Source: Ramlibacter sp. WS9
GTDB lineage: Bacteria > Pseudomonadota > Gammaproteobacteria > Burkholderiales > Burkholderiaceae_C
Direction of reading: 5' to 3'
NCBI RefSeq assembly: GCF_003797765.1
Contig: NZ_RKMB01000014.1
Coordinates: 1 to 64,000, forward strand
DNA: 64,000 nucleotides
This document shows, piece by piece, positions 54,499-63,810 of this stretch (position 1 is the stretch's first letter; the number at the start of each line of letters is the position of its first letter). Under the pieces are notes generated by a model, which searched no databases, was not told the origin of the DNA, and saw only the letters and a program-made list of their open reading frames with translations. Made by a program: the position numbers and the translations under genes.

Positions 54499-55176
54499 AT
54501 GTCCCTCAATACCCTTCCCGCCGACGCCCGGCCGCGCGAGAAGCTGCTGGCGCGTGGACCAGCGTCGCTGAGCGACCCGGAGCTGCTGGCACTGCTGCTG
54601 CGCACCGGCACCCCCGGGCGCGGCGTGCTGCAGATGGCGCAGGAAGTGCTGGACAGTTTCGGCGGCATCGCCGGCCTGCTGCACACCACCGCCGACGATT
54701 TGAAGCGCATCAACGGCCTGCGCGGCCCGGCCAAGCGCGCCCAGCTGGTGGCCGTGCTGGAGTTGGCGCGCCGCGCGCTGACGCAGCAGTTGAAGGAGCG
54801 CGAAGTCTTCAGTTCGCCCGGGGCCGTGAAGCAGTACCTGCAACTGCACCTGGCCGAGAAAGGGCACGAGGTGTTCGCCGTCTTGTTTCTCGACGCGCAG
54901 AACCGGCTGATCGCGATGGAAGAATTATTCCGCGGCACTTTGACGCAGACCAGCGTCTACCCGCGTGAAGTGGTGATGCGCGCGCTGCACCACCACGCCG
55001 CGTCGGTCGTGCTGTCGCACAACCACCCGAGCGGCACGGTGCAGCCCTCGCGCGCTGATGAAGCCCTGACGCAAACGCTCAAGGCCGCCCTCGCGCTGGT
55101 CGACGTGCGCGTGCTGGACCACGTCATCGTCACGCGCGGCGACTCGCTTTCCATGGCCGAAAAAGGTCTCTTGTAG
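54499..55176 (+). CDS. radC: RadC family (JAMM/MPN domain) protein
   Basis: A 225-aa protein with an N-terminal helix-hairpin-helix-like region ([27 protein letters not shown] and [18 protein letters not shown]) and a C-terminal JAMM metal site: the glutamate is in the [21 protein letters not shown] region and the metal ligands are in SHNHPSG. Despite the name, RadC is not proven to be a DNA repair enzyme. The next gene, an Smr protein, begins 15 bases after its stop. Confidence 0.95.
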   Translation: MSLNTLPADARPREKLLARGPASLSDPELLALLLRTGTPGRGVLQMAQEVLDSFGGIAGLLHTTADDLKRINGLRGPAKRAQLVAVLELARRALTQQLKEREVFSSPGAVKQYLQLHLAEKGHEVFAVLFLDAQNRLIAMEELFRGTLTQTSVYPREVVMRALHHHAASVVLSHNHPSGTVQPSRADEALTQTLKAALALVDVRVLDHVIVTRGDSLSMAEKGLL

Positions 55177-55191
55177 ACCGGAAAGAAAGCG

Positions 55192-55848
55192 ATGAAGTTG
55201 AAATCGCTGAAAGACCTGCAGCACATCCAGCAAAAGCTGGTCGAAGATCAGAAGCTGGCCGCCGCACAGGAAGCCGCGCGCGTGGAACTCGAACTCAAGG
55301 CCGCGGCCGAGCGCGACCTGTTCGTGCGCGCGGCCGGCGCGGTGAACCCGATGCGGGCGCAGCACCGTCGCGTGCACCTGGCGCCCGACCAGCCGCCGCC
55401 GATCCCGGTGCAGCAGCAGCTCGACGACCAGCGCGTGCTGCACGAGGCGATCAGCGACGAGTTCGACGCCGGCACGCTGCTCGATGTGGACGACGCCCTG
55501 AGCTTCCGCCGGCCCGGCATCGGCACGGATGTGACGAAGCGCCTGCGCAAAGGCGACTGGAGCATCCAGGGCGAGATCGACCTGCACGGCTTTCGCCGGG
55601 AGGAAGCGCGTGAAGCCCTGGCGGAGTTCATGCGCGACGCGCATCGCCGCGGCTGGCGCTGCGTGCGCGTGGTGCACGGCAAGGGCCTGGGCTCGCCCGG
55701 CAAGACACCGGTGCTGAAAGGCCGCGTGCAAAGCTGGTTGATCCAGAAGAACGAGGTGCTGGCTTTCGTGCAAGCACGCGGCGACGAAGGCGGGGCCGGC
55801 GCGCTGGTCGTGCTGCTGAAACCTGGACTCGCCACTCCGCTTCGCTGA
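55192..55848 (+). CDS. Smr-domain protein
   Basis: A 218-aa protein of the DUF/Smr family (SmrA/YdaL-like). The C-terminal Smr domain has EIDLHGFRREEARE with the DLHG motif, and VVHGKGLGSPG with the HGKG-type motif; together these form a nicking or RNA-cleaving site in relatives. The N-terminal half is charged and helical (DLQHIQQKLVEDQKLAAAQEAA). It follows radC closely and may share its transcript. Confidence 0.92.
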   Translation: MKLKSLKDLQHIQQKLVEDQKLAAAQEAARVELELKAAAERDLFVRAAGAVNPMRAQHRRVHLAPDQPPPIPVQQQLDDQRVLHEAISDEFDAGTLLDVDDALSFRRPGIGTDVTKRLRKGDWSIQGEIDLHGFRREEAREALAEFMRDAHRRGWRCVRVVHGKGLGSPGKTPVLKGRVQSWLIQKNEVLAFVQARGDEGGAGALVVLLKPGLATPLR

Positions 55849-55893
55849 GCATCGCTGCCGTATCCTCACGCCCTACCTGGAGAAACTTGCCGC

Positions 55894-56349
55894 ATGAAGA
55901 TCGAAGTGGACGACCTGAGTCGCAGGGAAGTCATCGCCCTGCTCGAAGAACACCTCTCGAACATGTACGAGCTCGGCCCGCCCGAAACCGTCTTTGCGCT
56001 GGACGCGACCGAGCTGCGCAGTCCGGAGATCACGTTCTGGACCGTGTGGGACGAAGACATGCTGGTTGGTTGCGGCGCGCTGAAGGAACTGTCGCCCAAG
56101 CATGGCGAGATCAAGTCGATGCGCACGCCGAAGGCGTTGCGCGGCAAAGGCGCGGGGCGTGCGATGCTGGCACACATCGTCGACGTGGCGAGGCAGCGCG
56201 GCTACCGGCGGTTGAGCCTTGAAACCGGAACGGTGGATGCGTTCGTGCCAGCACAGAAGCTTTACGCGAGTCTTGGCTTTTCGGTGTGCGGTCCTTTTTC
56301 GGACTACAAGGAAGATCCTCACAGCCTTTTCATGACGCTCGCGCTGTGA
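55894..56349 (+). CDS. GNAT N-acetyltransferase
   Basis: Acetyltransferase of 151 aa, most similar in pattern to the YhgX/ElaA-like group of small GNATs. Strand and acetyl-CoA loop are visible: ELSPKHGEIKSMRTPKALRGKGAGRAMLAHIVDVA (loop RGKGAG), followed by RLSLETGTVDAFVPAQKLYASLGF. The substrate is unknown. It stands 45 bases after the Smr gene. Confidence 0.9.
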   Translation: MKIEVDDLSRREVIALLEEHLSNMYELGPPETVFALDATELRSPEITFWTVWDEDMLVGCGALKELSPKHGEIKSMRTPKALRGKGAGRAMLAHIVDVARQRGYRRLSLETGTVDAFVPAQKLYASLGFSVCGPFSDYKEDPHSLFMTLAL

Positions 56350-56434
56350 GCGGCCAAGCTGCGCGACGACAAAAGACCTAGTGCACGGCAGTTGCCATCT
56401 GTGACACCGTCCTGGCTCAAGCGCTAGGCGTCTG

Positions 56435-56698
56435 ATGAATCGCGGGTTAGCATTCACCATGGTTCTTACCGACGCATCGATCCGTGCAGCCCAGGCACGC
56501 TGGGAACTTCAACTCGCCATCCTTCAGGAAGAGGAAGCGCGGCTGCTGCGCGCCCTCGAGGAACACTCACGCGACAAAGCCGTCGTGGCCCAGGAGATCC
56601 TGGACCGGCTCAAGGCGGCACGAGCGCAATGCAACGTCGCGTTCCAGTCGCTCATGGGCTCCATCGAACAGCGCATCAGCCAGGACGCGGCGCGCTAG
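56435..56698 (+). CDS. Hypothetical coiled-coil protein, 87 aa
   Basis: Unknown helical protein with a long coiled coil (ARWELQLAILQEEEARLLRALEEHSRDKAV). An alternative start at the ATG 56459 would remove eight residues. No membrane segment. It lies between the GNAT and the convergent globin gene. Confidence 0.55.
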   Translation: MNRGLAFTMVLTDASIRAAQARWELQLAILQEEEARLLRALEEHSRDKAVVAQEILDRLKAARAQCNVAFQSLMGSIEQRISQDAAR

Positions 56699-56742
56699 CC
56701 GCACAGAGTGGGCGGAACTGCACGCGGGCAGGACTGCGCGCG

Positions 56743-57147
56743 TCACACGTGCGTGTTGCGCATCCAGTCCGCTGTCTGGAAGAAGCTGTCCTTCAAGCGC
56801 GTTCGCAGCGCCTGCGGCACACCTGCCTCGCCCATCGCCTGGTCCATGCAGGCCAGCCACTGGTCACGCTCCAGGATGCCGATGGGGAAAGGCATGTGGC
56901 GCATGCGCAGCTTCGGGTGGCCGAAGCGGTCGGTGTAGTGTTGCGGCCCGCCCAGCCAGCCGCATAGAAACCAGAACAGGTGCTGGCGGGCCTTGGTGAG
57001 CTCGCTGCCGTGAACGGCGCGCAACGCGGCGTACGCGGGCTCGAGGTCCATCAGGTCATAGAAGCGCTCGACCAGCGCCTTCACTTTTTCTTCGCCGCCG
57101 ATCCATTCGAAGGGGCTGTCGAACGGCGGTTTGTCTTGGATCTGCAT
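56743..57147 (-). CDS. Group II truncated haemoglobin
   Basis: A 134-aa 2-on-2 globin that binds oxygen or nitric oxide through haem. Key features are VERFYDLMDLEPAYAALRAVH near the start, the LTKARQHLFWFLCGWLGGPQHYTDRFGHP block, where the group II Trp and the proximal His region lie, and LRMRHMPFPIG. The ATG at 57147 is chosen; a longer frame to 57354 overlaps the permease gene. It lies at the end of the minus-strand run. Confidence 0.92.
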   Translation of the reverse strand: MQIQDKPPFDSPFEWIGGEEKVKALVERFYDLMDLEPAYAALRAVHGSELTKARQHLFWFLCGWLGGPQHYTDRFGHPKLRMRHMPFPIGILERDQWLACMDQAMGEAGVPQALRTRLKDSFFQTADWMRNTHV

Positions 57148-57185
57148 CCGCCTATTGTCGTGCGGACCGAAAAAGCCCTTGTCCC

Positions 57186-59708
57186 CTACTCCGGCGCCCT
57201 GCGCAGGGTCTCCACCACTGGCCGATTGAGCACTTCGCGCAGGCCCCACCACCCCGCCGCAAGCGCCAGGCCGGCCCCTGCCAGCGCGCCGAACAGCGGC
57301 ACCCACGGCGAAGCGGTCCAGTCGAAATCGAACGTGTAGCGCGCCAGGCCCCAACCCACCACCGATGCGACCACACTGGCCAGGAAGCCCGCGAGCAAGC
57401 CCACGCCCACCAATTCGGCGCGCTGCACGCGCCTTAGCAGCACGCTGCTCGCGCCGACGGCTCGCATCACGGCGAACTCGCGGGCGCGCTCTTCGCGTGT
57501 GGCCGTCACTGCCGCGAACAGCACCACCACGCCGGCCGCGAGCGTAAAGCCAAAGAGGAATTCCACCGCGCGGATCACCTTGTCGAGCACGCCCTGCACC
57601 TGCGTGATGGTGCTGGTCATGTCGACGTTCGTGATGTTGGGAAAGGCCCGCACCAGTTCGTTGTCGAAGCCCTTGCGCACGGGCGCGCGAAAGGCCGTCA
57701 TGTACGTGACCGGCACATCGGCGAGTTGCTGCACCGGATAGATCACGAAGAAGTTCGCGCGCATCGAACTCCAGTCGACCTTGCGCAGGGAAGTGATCTT
57801 CGCGTCGGTGACGATGCCGCCGATGTCGAAGCGCACGGCGTCGCCCAGTTTCAGGCCGAGCGTCGTTGCGATCCCCTCTTCCATGCTCACCGCGCCGCGT
57901 TCATCCGGCTGCCAGCGCCCGGCCACAACCGGGTTGTGCGGCGGCTGTGCTGCGCTGGCGGAGAGATTGAATTCGCGGTCGACCAGGCGCTTGGCGCGGT
58001 CTTCGATGTAGTCGTCCGGCGACACCGCCTTGCCGTTGACCGCGACCAGCCGCCCCCGGATCATCGGGTACCAGTCGAACCGATTCACGCCCGCATCGCG
58101 CAGCGCTTTCTGGAATGCGTCTCCCTGCTCCGGCATGACGTTGATCACAAAGCGGTTGGGCGCGTCCGGCGGCGTCGCCTGCCGCCACGCGGCCACCAGG
58201 TCGGTGCGCAGCAGAACCAGCAGCACCAATGCCAGCAAACCCACAGCCAATGCACTCACCTGCACGACGGTGTAGGCGGGACGCGCGGAAATCTGCCGCG
58301 TCGCCAGCACCAGCCAGCGCGGCGCCGTGGCTTCATTGACCGACCATCGCAGCGCCTTGACGGCGAGCCAGCTCAGCCCCGCGAACAACAGCGCCGCCGC
58401 GGCAAAGCCACCGACGGCGATGCCGCCCAGCAGCAAATCGCTGCTCGCAGCCATCAACAGCGCGGCGAAGCCGATGACGCCGATGGCCAGCACACCGGCC
58501 GATGCGGGCTTGAGCCCGCCCAGGTCGCGCCGGATCACGCGCAACGGCGGCACCTGCGCCAGTTGCAGCACGGGCGGCAAGCCGAAGGCGAACAGCAGCG
58601 TCAGGCCCATGCCCATGCCGAACACCACCGGCCAGATGGTGGCCCCCGGCAAAGTCGTGCCCACCAGCCCCGAGAGCAGGATCAGGAACACGAAGTGGAC
58701 CGCGTAGCCGATGGCCACGCCCAGCGCGCTCGCAAAGATGCCGATCATCGCGAATTCGAAGCTGTAGCTCCACGCGATCGTGCGTTGGCTTTGTCCCAGC
58801 ACGCGCAGCATCGCGCAGTCATCCAGGTGGGCGGCCGCAAAGCCGCGAGCGGCCAGCGCCACAGCCACCGCGCTGAGCAGCGCGGCCAGCAGGGCGACCA
58901 GGTTCAGGAATTTTTCGGCGCGATCCAGCGTCTGCCGCATCTCGGGACGGCCGCCCTCGAGCGACTCGACCCGCACGCCGCGCACGCCGGGCTTCTTCGC
59001 TTCATCGACGGCCCATTTGACGAAGGCGCTCACCTGCCGGTCGGCGCCCGCAACCGCGTAGCGATACGTGACCCGGCTGGCCGGCTGGATCAGCTTGCTG
59101 GCGGGCAGATCGGCCTCGTTGATCATCACGCGCGGCGCAAAATTGACGAAGCCGGCGCCGCGATCCGGCTCGGTGACGATGATGCGGCCGATCCGCAGGC
59201 GCGCATCGCCCAGCAGCAGCGAGTCGCCGACCTTGAGCTCCAAGACGTCCAGCACCGGCCCGTCAACCCAGGCTTCGCCGCGCGCGGGGATCTCGCGCGT
59301 TTCCGCGCCCGTCGCGTCCGGCTGCGACGCCACGGTCAAGCTGCCCCGCAACGGATAACCCTGCGGCACGGCCTTGAGCGCCACGAGCTTGGCGCCCCCG
59401 CCTTGCGACTCGGGCGCGCGCGCCATCGTCGGGAACCCCAGCGTCACGACACTCTGCAGACCGAGCGACCGGGCCTTGTCGAGGAATGCCTGCGGCGTCG
59501 GGTTGTCGCTGCTCACCACGGCGTCGCCGCCCAGCATCTGGCGCGCGTCTCGCGTGAGACCGCCCTTGAGCCGATCGGCGAAGAAGCCCACCGCCGTCAG
59601 CGCGGCGACGGCCAGGGTCACCGCCACAATGAGGAGGCGCAATTCCCCCGCGCGCAGGTCACGCCAGAGCGTGCGCCAGCCCAGCTGCCAGGACGAAGAT
59701 CGAGTCAT
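57186..59708 (-). CDS. FtsX-like ABC transporter permease, 840 aa
   Basis: Large inner-membrane permease of the YbbP/LolC-MacB type. It has an N-terminal helix (RLLIVAVTLAVAALTAVGFFAD), a periplasmic domain, and two FtsX blocks: about residues 280-420 (FLNLVALLAALLSAVAVALAARGF) and the C terminus (FLFGFTLAAGVVVLFAAVTATREERAREFAVMRAVGAS). This architecture belongs with a LolD-like ATPase, but the window does not contain one next to it. Its likely role is lipoprotein, lipid or small-molecule export. The globin gene lies 38 bases downstream. Confidence 0.9.
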   Translation of the reverse strand: MTRSSSWQLGWRTLWRDLRAGELRLLIVAVTLAVAALTAVGFFADRLKGGLTRDARQMLGGDAVVSSDNPTPQAFLDKARSLGLQSVVTLGFPTMARAPESQGGGAKLVALKAVPQGYPLRGSLTVASQPDATGAETREIPARGEAWVDGPVLDVLELKVGDSLLLGDARLRIGRIIVTEPDRGAGFVNFAPRVMINEADLPASKLIQPASRVTYRYAVAGADRQVSAFVKWAVDEAKKPGVRGVRVESLEGGRPEMRQTLDRAEKFLNLVALLAALLSAVAVALAARGFAAAHLDDCAMLRVLGQSQRTIAWSYSFEFAMIGIFASALGVAIGYAVHFVFLILLSGLVGTTLPGATIWPVVFGMGMGLTLLFAFGLPPVLQLAQVPPLRVIRRDLGGLKPASAGVLAIGVIGFAALLMAASSDLLLGGIAVGGFAAAALLFAGLSWLAVKALRWSVNEATAPRWLVLATRQISARPAYTVVQVSALAVGLLALVLLVLLRTDLVAAWRQATPPDAPNRFVINVMPEQGDAFQKALRDAGVNRFDWYPMIRGRLVAVNGKAVSPDDYIEDRAKRLVDREFNLSASAAQPPHNPVVAGRWQPDERGAVSMEEGIATTLGLKLGDAVRFDIGGIVTDAKITSLRKVDWSSMRANFFVIYPVQQLADVPVTYMTAFRAPVRKGFDNELVRAFPNITNVDMTSTITQVQGVLDKVIRAVEFLFGFTLAAGVVVLFAAVTATREERAREFAVMRAVGASSVLLRRVQRAELVGVGLLAGFLASVVASVVGWGLARYTFDFDWTASPWVPLFGALAGAGLALAAGWWGLREVLNRPVVETLRRAPE

Positions 59709-59787
59709 GGTCGCCAGCTTAAGGCCAAAGACTCAGGCAGGGATTAGGGTCGGCGTGCGCGACGGGCGATTTGGCGTACGCGACAGT

Positions 59788-61236
59788 CTATTTCGCCACC
59801 GCGCTGTCCAGCCGCTCTTCCAGCGCTTTCAACACCAGCCGGATCTTCTCGCCAACGCTGATCTGCGGGTTGGAAAAACCATCGGGCTTGCCGGCCTCGA
59901 CCTCGCGCTGCCGGATGACCGGCACAGCGGCAGCGAATGCCTGCTCGAACGAATGCGTCTTGCGCAGCGCTTCGTCGAACACGGCACGCCCGAAGAACGT
60001 CAGTTCCGACAGCTTGCCGCAGCCGTAGGACGTGTGATCGGCGTCCGCAGCCGTTATCACCAGCGTCGAATCGCCGCCCAGTGGGCCCAGCCAGCCGCCG
60101 GCGTAGCAAGCCGACACGGCGATCACGCGGTTGCGGATGCCCGCGTTGTCCAGTGCCTGACGCAGCTCGCCGGGGCTGATCGGCTCCACGGTCAACGGAT
60201 CGTTGGCGGCCGCGAGCTTGAAGTCGTTCGCGCCGTGCGAGGTGAGGTACACCACGAGAACATCGTTCTCGCGGTCCATGCGCGCGCCGATGGCCTCGAC
60301 GGCACGCCCCAGGTTCGTGAGCGTGGCCCAAGGATAGGTCTGCGCGGTGGAGGGGTGGTTGACCAGTTGGACGACGCGGCCTTGCGCGTCGAAACGCTCC
60401 TCCAGCACCTTGGCCACCATCGTGCTTTCGCGCAGGAATACGTCTTCCCTGGCATACGGCGAGAACACCAAGGCATAGACGTCGGCAACGCCCGGCCGCT
60501 CGGCTGCGAGCGTGTCGACGGTTTTCTGCCACAGCGCTTGCTGTGCTTCGAACGTTTCCTGGCTCAACTCCAGTTGCGGCGGTCGCTCTGCCTGAAATTG
60601 GGAGAGGTCCGCCTGCCAGGGCCGATCGGGGAACTGCCACGCGACCAGCGAGAACAGGGCCACCATGCCCAGGCCCAGCACGCCCAACCGCGCGCGCGTC
60701 ACGCCGAAGTGGAACGACAGGCGCAAAGCCGCGCCGATGGCCCAAGCCCACAGAGACAGATACAAGGCCCAAGCCGCCGCGGCCGATGTCTCGAACAGCT
60801 GTGGCAGCGCCTGGTGCGACTGCGCGATGCCGAGCAACAGCGCCACCAGATTGGCGGGCAAGGCCGTGGCCGACCACAACGCCAGCCACGTCGCCGCGCC
60901 GCGGGGCCGCTCGGCATCGATGTGCCCGGGGTCGGGCGCGGGCAGGGCCCACCAGGCCAACAGCAGCAGCACGCCGGTGCTCCACCAGGGCGCGAGCCAG
61001 CCACGCAGGTCGAAGTTGGCGGGGCCTGCCACTTCGAACCGCGCGAGCCCGACTTCCAGCAGCGCCAGGACCAAGAGCAGTGCGACCACCTGCAACGGTG
61101 ACGGCTGCTGGGGGCCGACGCGCGGGCGCATGAAGAAGCCCGCACGCAGGCCTTCGCGCACCCAGTCACGCAGGCGCAGCCGCACCGGCGGAATGGGGAT
61201 GTACTGATTCGAAACCGCGTCCATGGCGGCCATCAT
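59788..61236 (-). CDS. Membrane-anchored C13 (legumain-like) peptidase
   Basis: About 482 aa. The N-terminal half holds several hydrophobic helices (PLQVVALLLVLALLEVGLARF, TGVLLLLAWWAL and two more). The C-terminal half is a caspase-fold C13 domain: the catalytic His is in LVVYLTSHGANDF and the Cys in RVIAVSACYAGGWLG, in the standard order. Bacterial C13 proteins of this form are described but their substrates are not known. Starts at 61236, 61233 and 61224 are all in frame without a clear ribosome binding site. The fdhD stop is 17 bases upstream. Confidence 0.85.
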   Translation of the reverse strand: MMAAMDAVSNQYIPIPPVRLRLRDWVREGLRAGFFMRPRVGPQQPSPLQVVALLLVLALLEVGLARFEVAGPANFDLRGWLAPWWSTGVLLLLAWWALPAPDPGHIDAERPRGAATWLALWSATALPANLVALLLGIAQSHQALPQLFETSAAAAWALYLSLWAWAIGAALRLSFHFGVTRARLGVLGLGMVALFSLVAWQFPDRPWQADLSQFQAERPPQLELSQETFEAQQALWQKTVDTLAAERPGVADVYALVFSPYAREDVFLRESTMVAKVLEERFDAQGRVVQLVNHPSTAQTYPWATLTNLGRAVEAIGARMDRENDVLVVYLTSHGANDFKLAAANDPLTVEPISPGELRQALDNAGIRNRVIAVSACYAGGWLGPLGGDSTLVITAADADHTSYGCGKLSELTFFGRAVFDEALRKTHSFEQAFAAAVPVIRQREVEAGKPDGFSNPQISVGEKIRLVLKALEERLDSAVAK

Positions 61237-61252
61237 GCCACTGCCGTGTGGC

Positions 61253-62110
61253 TCAGGCGGCAGTGCGCACCAGCTTCGGGCCGGCCAGTTCGGGCTGCAG
61301 TTGCAGCCGATGCGGCGCGCTGTAGCACAGGAAGTGCCGGCCATGGGCGCGGCCGATGGCGCACAGTCCCACCTGTTCGGCGATCTGGTGGCCCATCTGC
61401 GTGATGCCGCTGCGCGACACGACGATGGGCACACCGAGTTGCGCGGACTTGATCACCATCTCGCTGGTGAGGCGGCCCGTCGTGTAAAAGACCTTGTCGC
61501 CGCTTTGAACCGAAACGTCCTGCAACCACATCCAGCCGGCGATGGTGTCGATGGCGTTGTGGCGACCGACGTCTTCCACCAGCAGCAGCATCTCTTCGCC
61601 CCGGAACAGCGCGCAGCCATGCACCGAACCGGCGGACTTGTACGTTGTCTCTTGCAGGCGAATTGCGTTCAGGATGCCGTAGAGCTGCTGCTGGCTCATG
61701 GTCGCCTGCGGCAGCGCCACAGACTCGATCTCGTCCATCAGGCCGCCGAACACGCTGCCCTGGCCGCACCCTGTGGTGACGACGCGCTTCGAAGTGCGCT
61801 CTTCGATGTGGTCGATACCCGAACGCGTCTTGACCGCCGCGGAGCCGACCTCCCAATCGACGGTGACGGATTCGATTTCATCGATCGACTTCACCAGCCG
61901 CTGGTTGCGCAGGTAGCCCAGCACCAGCCATTCAGGCCGCTCGCCGAGCGTCATCAGCGTGACCAGCTCGCGCTTGTCGACATAGACCGTCAGCGGCCGT
62001 TCGGCGGGGATGGAGATGGTGCCGCGGTCGCCGTGTTCGTTGACGGTTTCGATCTCGCGCGTCAGCGGGGCACGCGCTTCGGTGAGGAAAGGCAGGGGCA
62101 TGCCCTGCAT
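61253..62110 (-). CDS. fdhD: Formate dehydrogenase accessory sulfurtransferase FdhD
   Basis: A 285-aa protein that sulphurates the molybdenum cofactor of formate dehydrogenase. Family segments are RPLTVYVDKRELVTLMTLGERPEWLVLGYL, then TTGCGQGSVFGG and GRHNAIDTIAGWMWL. The active loop has one cysteine (CGQGS) where E. coli FdhD has CxxC; a single cysteine fits relatives in this group. It lies in the formate dehydrogenase gene cluster. Confidence 0.94.
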   Translation of the reverse strand: MQGMPLPFLTEARAPLTREIETVNEHGDRGTISIPAERPLTVYVDKRELVTLMTLGERPEWLVLGYLRNQRLVKSIDEIESVTVDWEVGSAAVKTRSGIDHIEERTSKRVVTTGCGQGSVFGGLMDEIESVALPQATMSQQQLYGILNAIRLQETTYKSAGSVHGCALFRGEEMLLLVEDVGRHNAIDTIAGWMWLQDVSVQSGDKVFYTTGRLTSEMVIKSAQLGVPIVVSRSGITQMGHQIAEQVGLCAIGRAHGRHFLCYSAPHRLQLQPELAGPKLVRTAA

Positions 62111-62120
62111 GTTATCCCCC

Positions 62121-62594
62121 TCAGGACTTCTTCTTGGCCGGGGCCATCTCCGCTGAGTTGGGTTTTACGCTGGGAGGACTTGCCGCCGTGCCGGTGGGCG
62201 AATGCGCGCCGGACGTTTCCAGCGGCTTCTGTTCCGGCGGGTTGTACGCAAATGGGCCAGGATCCGTACAGGGCGGCGGGGGCGCGGAGGCAACGGGCGT
62301 TCCCGACGCTGCGGTGGCGACCGCAGAGGCAGCAGGGGCGGCGGGCGCTGTGGCCGACGCCGCTGCAGCCATTGGCTTGGCCGCCGGGGCCGCTGCGGTC
62401 TTGCGATAGGCCGCGGCCACCTTGTCTTGCGCCTTGCACAGCTGGTAGCCGTCGAGCTTGGCCTGCCATGCGGCCTTCGCCGTCGTCTCGGCCGCCTTGG
62501 CCTTGGCCGCGTCGTCGAGTTGCGGCGCGGGCAACTTGGCGAAGGCCAGGCCGAAGCCTGCAAGCAGCATACCGGTCAGCAGAACTTTCTTCAT
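62121..62594 (-). CDS. Exported Ala/Pro-rich protein of the formate dehydrogenase cluster
   Basis: Unknown 157-aa protein. A Sec signal peptide (MKKVLLTGMLLAGFGLAFA) is followed by a helical part (DAAKAKAAETTAKAAWQAKLDGYQLC) and a low-complexity Ala/Pro/Ser tail (SGTPVASAPPPPCTDPGPFAYN). AGGAGA precedes the ATG at 62594. It lies between the cytochrome b and fdhD genes on the same strand, 19 bases after the former. It may be a periplasmic partner, but no enzymatic motif is seen. Confidence 0.75.
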   Translation of the reverse strand: MKKVLLTGMLLAGFGLAFAKLPAPQLDDAAKAKAAETTAKAAWQAKLDGYQLCKAQDKVAAAYRKTAAAPAAKPMAAAASATAPAAPAASAVATAASGTPVASAPPPPCTDPGPFAYNPPEQKPLETSGAHSPTGTAASPPSVKPNSAEMAPAKKKS

Positions 62595-62613
62595 CGGTGT
62601 CTCCTGTTCTCTC

Positions 62614-63801
62614 TCAGGCAGGACGCGCGGTTTCCCGCTCATCCGGCACCACCAGCGACTGGCTGCGCTGCGCTGGAATCTTGCCGGCGGCGACGTCGTC
62701 GCACCAGTATTCGTGATGTTCGCGGGCCCATTCTTCGCTGACGTAGCCGTTGCGCATGGCCTTGTAGGCGCCGCGCATGCCGATCGTGCCGATGTAGATG
62801 TGGCCGAGGAACAAGGCCATCATGAGCATCGCCGCCACGGCGTGGATCATGTGGAACTGCTGCATCGTGGCGCGCTCGTACAGCAAGCCGGGAATCAACT
62901 TGTCCAGCACCAGCCCGGAGGCGACGACGATGGTGCCCAGAAGGAACACGCCGCCCCAGAACACGCCTTTCTCGCCGGCATTGAACCGGTGCGAAGGCAC
63001 CTCCGGCCCCTTGCCCATCAGGCCGCCCAGGCGCAGCAGCCAGCGCAGGTCGCCGCGCTGCGGGAAGTTGTCGCGCAGGAAAGTAAGGAAGATGATGATC
63101 AATGACACCACGAACAGCGGCCCGACGAAGTTGTGCAGATTCTTCAGCAGGTACGTGAGATAGCCGAACAGGGTCTGGCCGATGATCGGCATCAGGAAGA
63201 ATTTTCCGAAGGCCATGACGATCCCCGAGATTGCGAGGATCACGAAGGCCGTGGCGTTCGACCAGTGCGCGGCGCGCTCGAACGGGGTGAACCGTTCGAT
63301 GCGGCGCCCACGGCCCAAGGCTTCGGAGTGCCCCAGCCGCCCCTTGGTGAAGTAGAAAATCGCGATGGCCAGCGCCACGATCAGCAGCAGGGCGCCACCA
63401 TAGGGCACGATCCAGTTGTTGCGCACTTGGCGCCAGGCCTCGCCCGCCGTCGTCATGCGCGAGCCGGGGTACTGCACCGGCGCCTGGATCAGCACGCCTG
63501 CTTCGGGTGCATCGCTCTTGGGATAGCTGGTGAAGCCTTCCACGCCGGCAGCCACGCCGCGCCACATCGGCGCGCTGTTGCCGGGCTGCACCTTGTTGCG
63601 CTCGGCATTGCTCTGCTGCATGTACTTCGGATCAGAGCTCGCGTCGGGCTTGACCTCGGGCTTCACGTCGAAGATGTTCTGGCCCTGGATGCCGCCGGTC
63701 GCGGCGGGCGGCGTGGGGATGGGGTCATCCTGCGGCTTGGTCTGCGCCGCGGCGGAAAGGCTGAGCGCCAGCGAAAAGACCCACAACAATGAACGCAGCA
63801 T
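62614..63801 (-). CDS. fdoI: Formate dehydrogenase gamma subunit (cytochrome b556)
   Basis: Membrane subunit of 395 aa that takes electrons from the iron-sulphur subunit to quinone. It has a signal peptide (LLWVFSLALSLSAAAQ), a periplasmic part of about 120 residues, and then four to five transmembrane helices with histidines that can bind two haems (RAAHWSNATAFVILAISGIVMAFG, LKNLHNFVGPLFVVSL, FHMIHAVAAMLMMALFLGHIYIG). The GMRGAYKAMRNGYVSEEWAREHH tail is typical. It is longer than E. coli FdoI because of the periplasmic extension, as in other beta-proteobacteria. Confidence 0.92.
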   Translation of the reverse strand: MLRSLLWVFSLALSLSAAAQTKPQDDPIPTPPAATGGIQGQNIFDVKPEVKPDASSDPKYMQQSNAERNKVQPGNSAPMWRGVAAGVEGFTSYPKSDAPEAGVLIQAPVQYPGSRMTTAGEAWRQVRNNWIVPYGGALLLIVALAIAIFYFTKGRLGHSEALGRGRRIERFTPFERAAHWSNATAFVILAISGIVMAFGKFFLMPIIGQTLFGYLTYLLKNLHNFVGPLFVVSLIIIFLTFLRDNFPQRGDLRWLLRLGGLMGKGPEVPSHRFNAGEKGVFWGGVFLLGTIVVASGLVLDKLIPGLLYERATMQQFHMIHAVAAMLMMALFLGHIYIGTIGMRGAYKAMRNGYVSEEWAREHHEYWCDDVAAGKIPAQRSQSLVVPDERETARPA

Positions 63802-63810
63802 CGGCGGCCC

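Noticed and set aside
57726-59747. 673-aa open frame on the plus strand
   Set aside because: It lies wholly antisense to the FtsX-like permease, whose membrane pattern is clear. Its own translation is rich in Arg, Gln and His without any fold pattern, as expected for the complement of GC-rich coding DNA.
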